A stretch of 64,000 bases of DNA. Origin: Yersinia frederiksenii ATCC 33641. GTDB taxonomy: Bacteria; Pseudomonadota; Gammaproteobacteria; Enterobacterales; Enterobacteriaceae. How positions within the stretch are numbered: the first letter of the stretch is position 1; each line of letters opens with the position of its first letter. Shown in pieces: positions 56,482 to 64,000 of this stretch. The stretch spans positions 2,839,886 through 2,903,885 of the forward strand of contig NZ_KN150731.1 of NCBI RefSeq assembly GCF_000754805.1, written 5' to 3'. Under the pieces are notes generated by a model, which was not told the origin of the DNA, searched no databases, and saw only the letters and a program-made list of their open reading frames with translations. Position numbers and translations under genes: made by a program.

Positions 56482-57902
56482 ACTTCGCTCTCTGCGGGCT
56501 GCGTGACTTTTTTCACTATCCGGCCCTTAATAAGATTATTGCCATCTTTAGGTTTGAGTAATAAGAACACCGCAGAGGAAAGTAATGTCACCACACCCAT
56601 CGTAATAAAGGTGTAGTGGAAGTGATCGACATTATTGCCCACGGTTAACCCTTCGTAAAACCGCAATACAACCGCGCTGATAGCCACCCCAAAGCTAATG
56701 GCCAGTTGCTGGGTTACTGCCAAAACACTGTTACCTGAGCTGGCATTATTATCCGTTAAGTCAGCCAGGGTGATGGTGTTCATTGCGGTAAACTGTGTGG
56801 ACATCGCCATACCCAATATAAAGAGTGGCAATATCATCATCCAAGGTGACATGCCCGGTGATTGCAATGAAAATAAAGCAATCAGGATGCCGATAATCAC
56901 CGTGACTCCCACTAATACTTTACGATAACCCAACGAGCGCAATACTTGCGTCACCACAGATTTTGCCATCATCGAACCAATGGCGGTAGGGGCCATCATG
57001 CAACCAGCAATAATTGCTGAATAACCAAAACCAACCTGCAACATCAATGGCATCAAGAAAGGTACGCAACCGGTGCCCAAACGGGACGCAACGTTACCGG
57101 CAATCCCGACAGAGAAGGTTCTGGTCTTAAATAGCGGTAATCCAATCAGTGGATTAGGGTGGTTTTTGGCATGGAATATATAAAAGAGCAGCATCAATAA
57201 ACCGCCGACCATTGTTGCGGCAGGGAGATAATCAGCGATATCAGGCCGCCCCATGATTTCCAAGCTCACTGATACCATGACTAAACTGCTGCCGAATAGC
57301 AGGAAACCAATAAAATCAAAGGCGCGTTTAGGCATGGTGAAGTCTGGCATGTATTTACGAGCATAAAAAATGCCCAACAAACCGATAGGGATATTAAGGA
57401 TAAAAATCCAGTGCCACGTGGCATAGGTCACCAGTAGTCCACCCAATAATGGCCCCATTACCGGGCCGATTAATCCGGGGATAGTGACAAAATTTAATAC
57501 GGGGAGTAATTCACTTCGTGGATAAGCCCGGATAAGTGCCAACCTGGCAACCGGCATCATCATCGCACCACCAACGCCCTGAATCACACGGGAAGTCACT
57601 AAAAACGCCAGTGAATCTGACAGTGCGCACAGAAACGACCCGAATGTAAATAATGACACTGCCACAATGAAAATACGTCGAGTCCCAAAGCGGTCTGCCA
57701 GCCAGCCACTCACCGGAATCAACATGGCAACCGTGAGGGTATAACTGATAATGGCTGATTGCATAGTCAGCGGCGAGCGGTTAAGGCTTTCAGCTATTGA
57801 AGGGAGCGCCGTATTCAGTATGGTGGCATCCAAAGCCTGCATAAAGAAAGCCATGGCAGCTATCCAGGGAAGGCCCGCCATGCTGCGTGCAGATTTTATC
57901 AT
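56478..57902 (-). CDS. hsrA: MFS drug-type transporter HsrA (YieO)
   Basis: This DHA2-family major-facilitator protein of 474 residues has about 14 membrane segments. It has landmarks [17 protein letters not shown] (about 21-37), the motif-A loop [13 protein letters not shown] (about 65-77), [17 protein letters not shown] and motif [10 protein letters not shown]. It corresponds to E. coli YieO/HsrA, named for an effect on RpoS-dependent homocysteine-related phenotypes; the substrate is not settled. It lies 73 bp downstream of the regulator yieP, with an 18-bp palindrome in between. Confidence 0.92.
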   Translation of the reverse strand: MIKSARSMAGLPWIAAMAFFMQALDATILNTALPSIAESLNRSPLTMQSAIISYTLTVAMLIPVSGWLADRFGTRRIFIVAVSLFTFGSFLCALSDSLAFLVTSRVIQGVGGAMMMPVARLALIRAYPRSELLPVLNFVTIPGLIGPVMGPLLGGLLVTYATWHWIFILNIPIGLLGIFYARKYMPDFTMPKRAFDFIGFLLFGSSLVMVSVSLEIMGRPDIADYLPAATMVGGLLMLLFYIFHAKNHPNPLIGLPLFKTRTFSVGIAGNVASRLGTGCVPFLMPLMLQVGFGYSAIIAGCMMAPTAIGSMMAKSVVTQVLRSLGYRKVLVGVTVIIGILIALFSLQSPGMSPWMMILPLFILGMAMSTQFTAMNTITLADLTDNNASSGNSVLAVTQQLAISFGVAISAVVLRFYEGLTVGNNVDHFHYTFITMGVVTLLSSAVFLLLKPKDGNNLIKGRIVKKVTQPAESEV

Positions 57903-57938
57903 TGTCCGTCCTGGTTCTGGTTATCTTGGGAGAAATAC

Positions 57939-57956
57939 TCTATCTATATAGATAGA
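57939..57956. promoter_or_regulatory. Perfect 18-bp palindrome upstream of hsrA
   Basis: TCTATCTATATAGATAGA is a perfect inverted repeat 37-54 bp before the hsrA start and after the yieP stop. It could be an operator for the neighbouring GntR-family YieP or a small hairpin. No binding data are available to me. Confidence 0.45.
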
Positions 57957-57975
57957 TATAAATAACATTTAGTCG

Positions 57976-58665
57976 TTAACCTTTCTCTGTTAATAACACT
58001 TGGCAGGCTAATAAAGCGCCTTGACTGTCACCCGCCAGAATAGTGTCGACAATGTCCTGATGGTGTTGCAGCTTGATCACCTCATCGCCGGTAATGGCGC
58101 GAAAGTAACTGTGATAAACCGAACTGAACAAATTTGCGAAAGATGTCAGAAACGGATTGCCGCTGGCTTCATAGATTAATTGATGAAACTGAGCATCTAC
58201 TTGAATCCATCGTTCACGATTAAACTGAGTATGCAGTGCTCGCATCTCTTCTATTAATGAAGCTAACAGCGCCCGTTGCTTTTCATTAGCATTGATAGCT
58301 GCCAGTGAACAAGCTTGAGGTTCGAGCGACCTCCTTAATATAAGGAAGTGCTGCATGACTTCATCAAAATTCTCTCGGTTCATCCACCAGGTGAGTAATT
58401 CCTGATCGAGATAGTTCCAATTTGCTTGCGGCATCACCCTAGTACCAATCCGTGGGCGGGGTAATAGCATCCCTTTTGCTGCGAGCATTTTTACCGCTTC
58501 GCGAACAGCTGTTCTGCTAACACCAAATTGTTCTCCCAACTCTATCTCGCCAGGTAATATGCTACCGGCTTCATATTCCCCTGTGAGAATACGCTGGCCA
58601 ATCTTTTCGGCCAGCAGATACGAAAGATTACGCTGGGCGGCCTGTTGTTGGGTATTTAGTTGCAT
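57976..58665 (-). CDS. yieP: FadR/GntR-family regulator YieP
   Basis: This transcription factor has 229 residues. It has an N-terminal GntR winged helix (about 13-80, LPGEIELGEQFGVSRTAVREAVKMLAAKGM) and a C-terminal FCD helical effector domain with the conserved metal/ligand residues around LEPQACSLAA, DAQFHQLIYEASGNPFL and HHQDIVDTI. It matches E. coli YieP. It precedes hsrA on the same strand and is a plausible regulator of it. The ligand is unknown to me. Confidence 0.92.
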   Translation of the reverse strand: MQLNTQQQAAQRNLSYLLAEKIGQRILTGEYEAGSILPGEIELGEQFGVSRTAVREAVKMLAAKGMLLPRPRIGTRVMPQANWNYLDQELLTWWMNRENFDEVMQHFLILRRSLEPQACSLAAINANEKQRALLASLIEEMRALHTQFNRERWIQVDAQFHQLIYEASGNPFLTSFANLFSSVYHSYFRAITGDEVIKLQHHQDIVDTILAGDSQGALLACQVLLTEKG

Positions 58666-58819
58666 GGTGTTTTGTCCTATCTGTCTTCTTATACTTCTAT
58701 TTTACTCTACTGTTTAGCTCTGGTACTGAATGTTTAGCTTAATAATTGTTTAAAAACTGGCCTTTTACCCCATTTTTGCTGAAAAAAAACACGGTTGAAA
58801 AGTTTTTTCAAATTAGGGG

Positions 58820-58847
58820 TTGCAGGCTGTCAGGAACTCCCTATAAT
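58820..58847 (+). promoter_or_regulatory. rrn P1 promoter
   Basis: TTGCAG (58820-58825) and a perfect TATAAT (58842-58847) have the 16-bp spacer typical of rrn P1. A GC-rich discriminator GCGCCTCC follows. An A/T-rich UP-like stretch lies at about 58780-58816. Confidence 0.88.
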
Positions 58848-58939
58848 GCGCCTCCACTGACCGGGAACAACGAAACATACTTCGCCGGGTCAGGAAGAGA
58901 AAAGAACGCTTTTGACTTCGAAAGAAACAAAAGAAAACC

Positions 58940-58967
58940 TTGACTCTTCAGCGGGAAAGCGTATTAT
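58940..58967 (+). promoter_or_regulatory. rrn P2 promoter
   Basis: TTGACT (58940-58945) and TATTAT (58962-58967) are 16 bp apart, about 120 bp downstream of P1, as in other rrn operons. Confidence 0.85.
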
Positions 58968-59018
58968 CTGCCTCCCGCGTTACCGTAAGATTCGCCGCAA
59001 GGCAAACGGGTAACGAAC

Positions 59019-59030
59019 GCTCTTTAACAA
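59019..59030 (+). promoter_or_regulatory. BoxA antiterminator in rrn leader
   Basis: GCTCTTTAACAA is the rrn boxA recognised by NusB/NusE, upstream of 16S. Confidence 0.85.
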
Positions 59031-59213
59031 TTTATCAGACAATCTGTGTGGGCACTCGCAAGACGATATCGAAGCCTGTTTCGGCAGGCAGAAGTAATAT
59101 CAAAGTCTTGAAGAGTGACCAAAGCAGTACACATTTGAACTTCGGTTCGAATGCATATTTGCAGAAAGTAATCTTTGAGCATCGCTTTTAATTAAGCAAA
59201 TCAAACAAATCTT

Positions 59214-60756
<1,543 letters not shown>

Positions 60757-60858
60757 CCTGACGATACGCATTGCGCAGTGTCCACACAGATTGTCTGATA
60801 GAAAGTAACGAGCAAATAAGGCCGGGCTGAGAAATTAGTCGGGCTTTAGTACCTTGTT

Positions 60859-60935
<77 letters not shown>

Positions 60936-60987
60936 ACTCACCATTCCCTGTTGAGTTGCAGCAATAAGGTGATTTTGCTTTTTATAT

Positions 60988-61063
60988 GGGGCTATAGCTC
61001 AGCTGGGAGAGCGCCTGCCTTGCACGCAGGAGGTCAGCGGTTCGATCCCGCTTAGCTCCACCA
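60988..61063 (+). tRNA. tRNA-Ala (TGC)
   Basis: This 76-nt cloverleaf has acceptor arms GGGGCTA/TAGCTCC (with one G-U), anticodon TGC at 61021-61023, T-loop TTCGATC and an encoded CCA. It lies 52 bp after tRNA-Ile. Confidence 0.98.
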
Positions 61064-61122
61064 TATAAAAAAACTATTTCAAAACGTACTGCGGTCGCAA
61101 GACTCAGTGGGTTGTGAAATAT

Positions 61123-61135
61123 TGCTCTTTAACAA
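61123..61135 (+). promoter_or_regulatory. BoxA in 16S-23S spacer
   Basis: TGCTCTTTAACAA is a second rrn boxA, between tRNA-Ala and 23S. Confidence 0.85.
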
Positions 61136-61272
61136 TCTGGAACAAGCTGAAAATTGAAACATTACAGCTGAAACTTATCTCTCCGTAGCTGTACTGAGAT
61201 AAGGAGTAACCTGTAATAGAGTCTCTCAAATAATCACAACGCAAGTTGTCGAAAGACACCTTCGGGTTGTGA

Positions 61273-64000
<2,728 letters not shown>

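Overview
The window is a 64-kb piece of an enterobacterial chromosome around the replication origin. The 16S rRNA, the FabV and RsmG protein sequences and the ERIC-type repeats point to Yersinia. I recall close Yersinia homologues for several proteins, but I cannot fix the species without a search. Almost every gene is core housekeeping in the order expected from E. coli between dnaA and an rRNA operon, with a few Yersinia-specific accessory genes inserted.

Layout. 1-1341: 5' part of dnaA (leftward) and a GATC-rich dnaA/rpmH control region with a DnaA box. 1342-6657: rpmH-rnpA-yidD-yidC, mnmE and fabV (rightward). 6922-9422: a three-gene methionine-type ABC importer. 9487-14876: a chemoreceptor, chrR/yieF, and an uncharacterised two-component system followed by a secreted GlcG/HbpS-like protein. 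14963-22165: adenine permease, yieH phosphatase, an AT-rich SH3/NlpC-P60 lipoprotein, an amino-acid ABC importer without an ATPase gene, and a membrane-anchored bactofilin. 22352-30912: pstSCAB-phoU (with two Pho boxes) and glmUS. 31361-38381: the complete atpIBEFHAGDC operon. 39049-43065: rsmG, mnmG, oriC (13-mers at 41803-41844, DnaA boxes R1 to R4 up to 42046), mioC and asnC. 43248-50281: asnA, a DUF1345 membrane protein, ravA-viaA and kup. 50453-56481: rbsDACBKR with two RbsR-type operators. 56478-58665: hsrA/yieO and yieP. 58820-64000: an rRNA operon with P1/P2 promoters, 16S, tRNA-Ile(GAT), tRNA-Ala(TGC) and a 23S gene cut by the window edge.

How it fits together. oriC sits between mnmG and mioC. 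Genes left of oriC that are expected to be highly expressed (atp, glmUS, pst) run leftward and the rRNA operon on the right runs rightward, so both are co-oriented with replication. dnaA, the mioC promoter and oriC all carry DnaA boxes, which fits DnaA autoregulation and origin timing.

Four ERIC-like repeats lie in intergenic regions: yidC-mnmE, mnmE-fabV (internally deleted), glmU-glmS and rbsB-rbsK. I see no insertion sequence, prophage or CRISPR array. The least explained parts are the sensor kinase/regulator/HbpS-like cluster, the SH3/P60 lipoprotein, the ATPase-less ABC cluster, the bactofilin and an 18-bp palindrome upstream of hsrA. These are leads, not a demonstrated new system.
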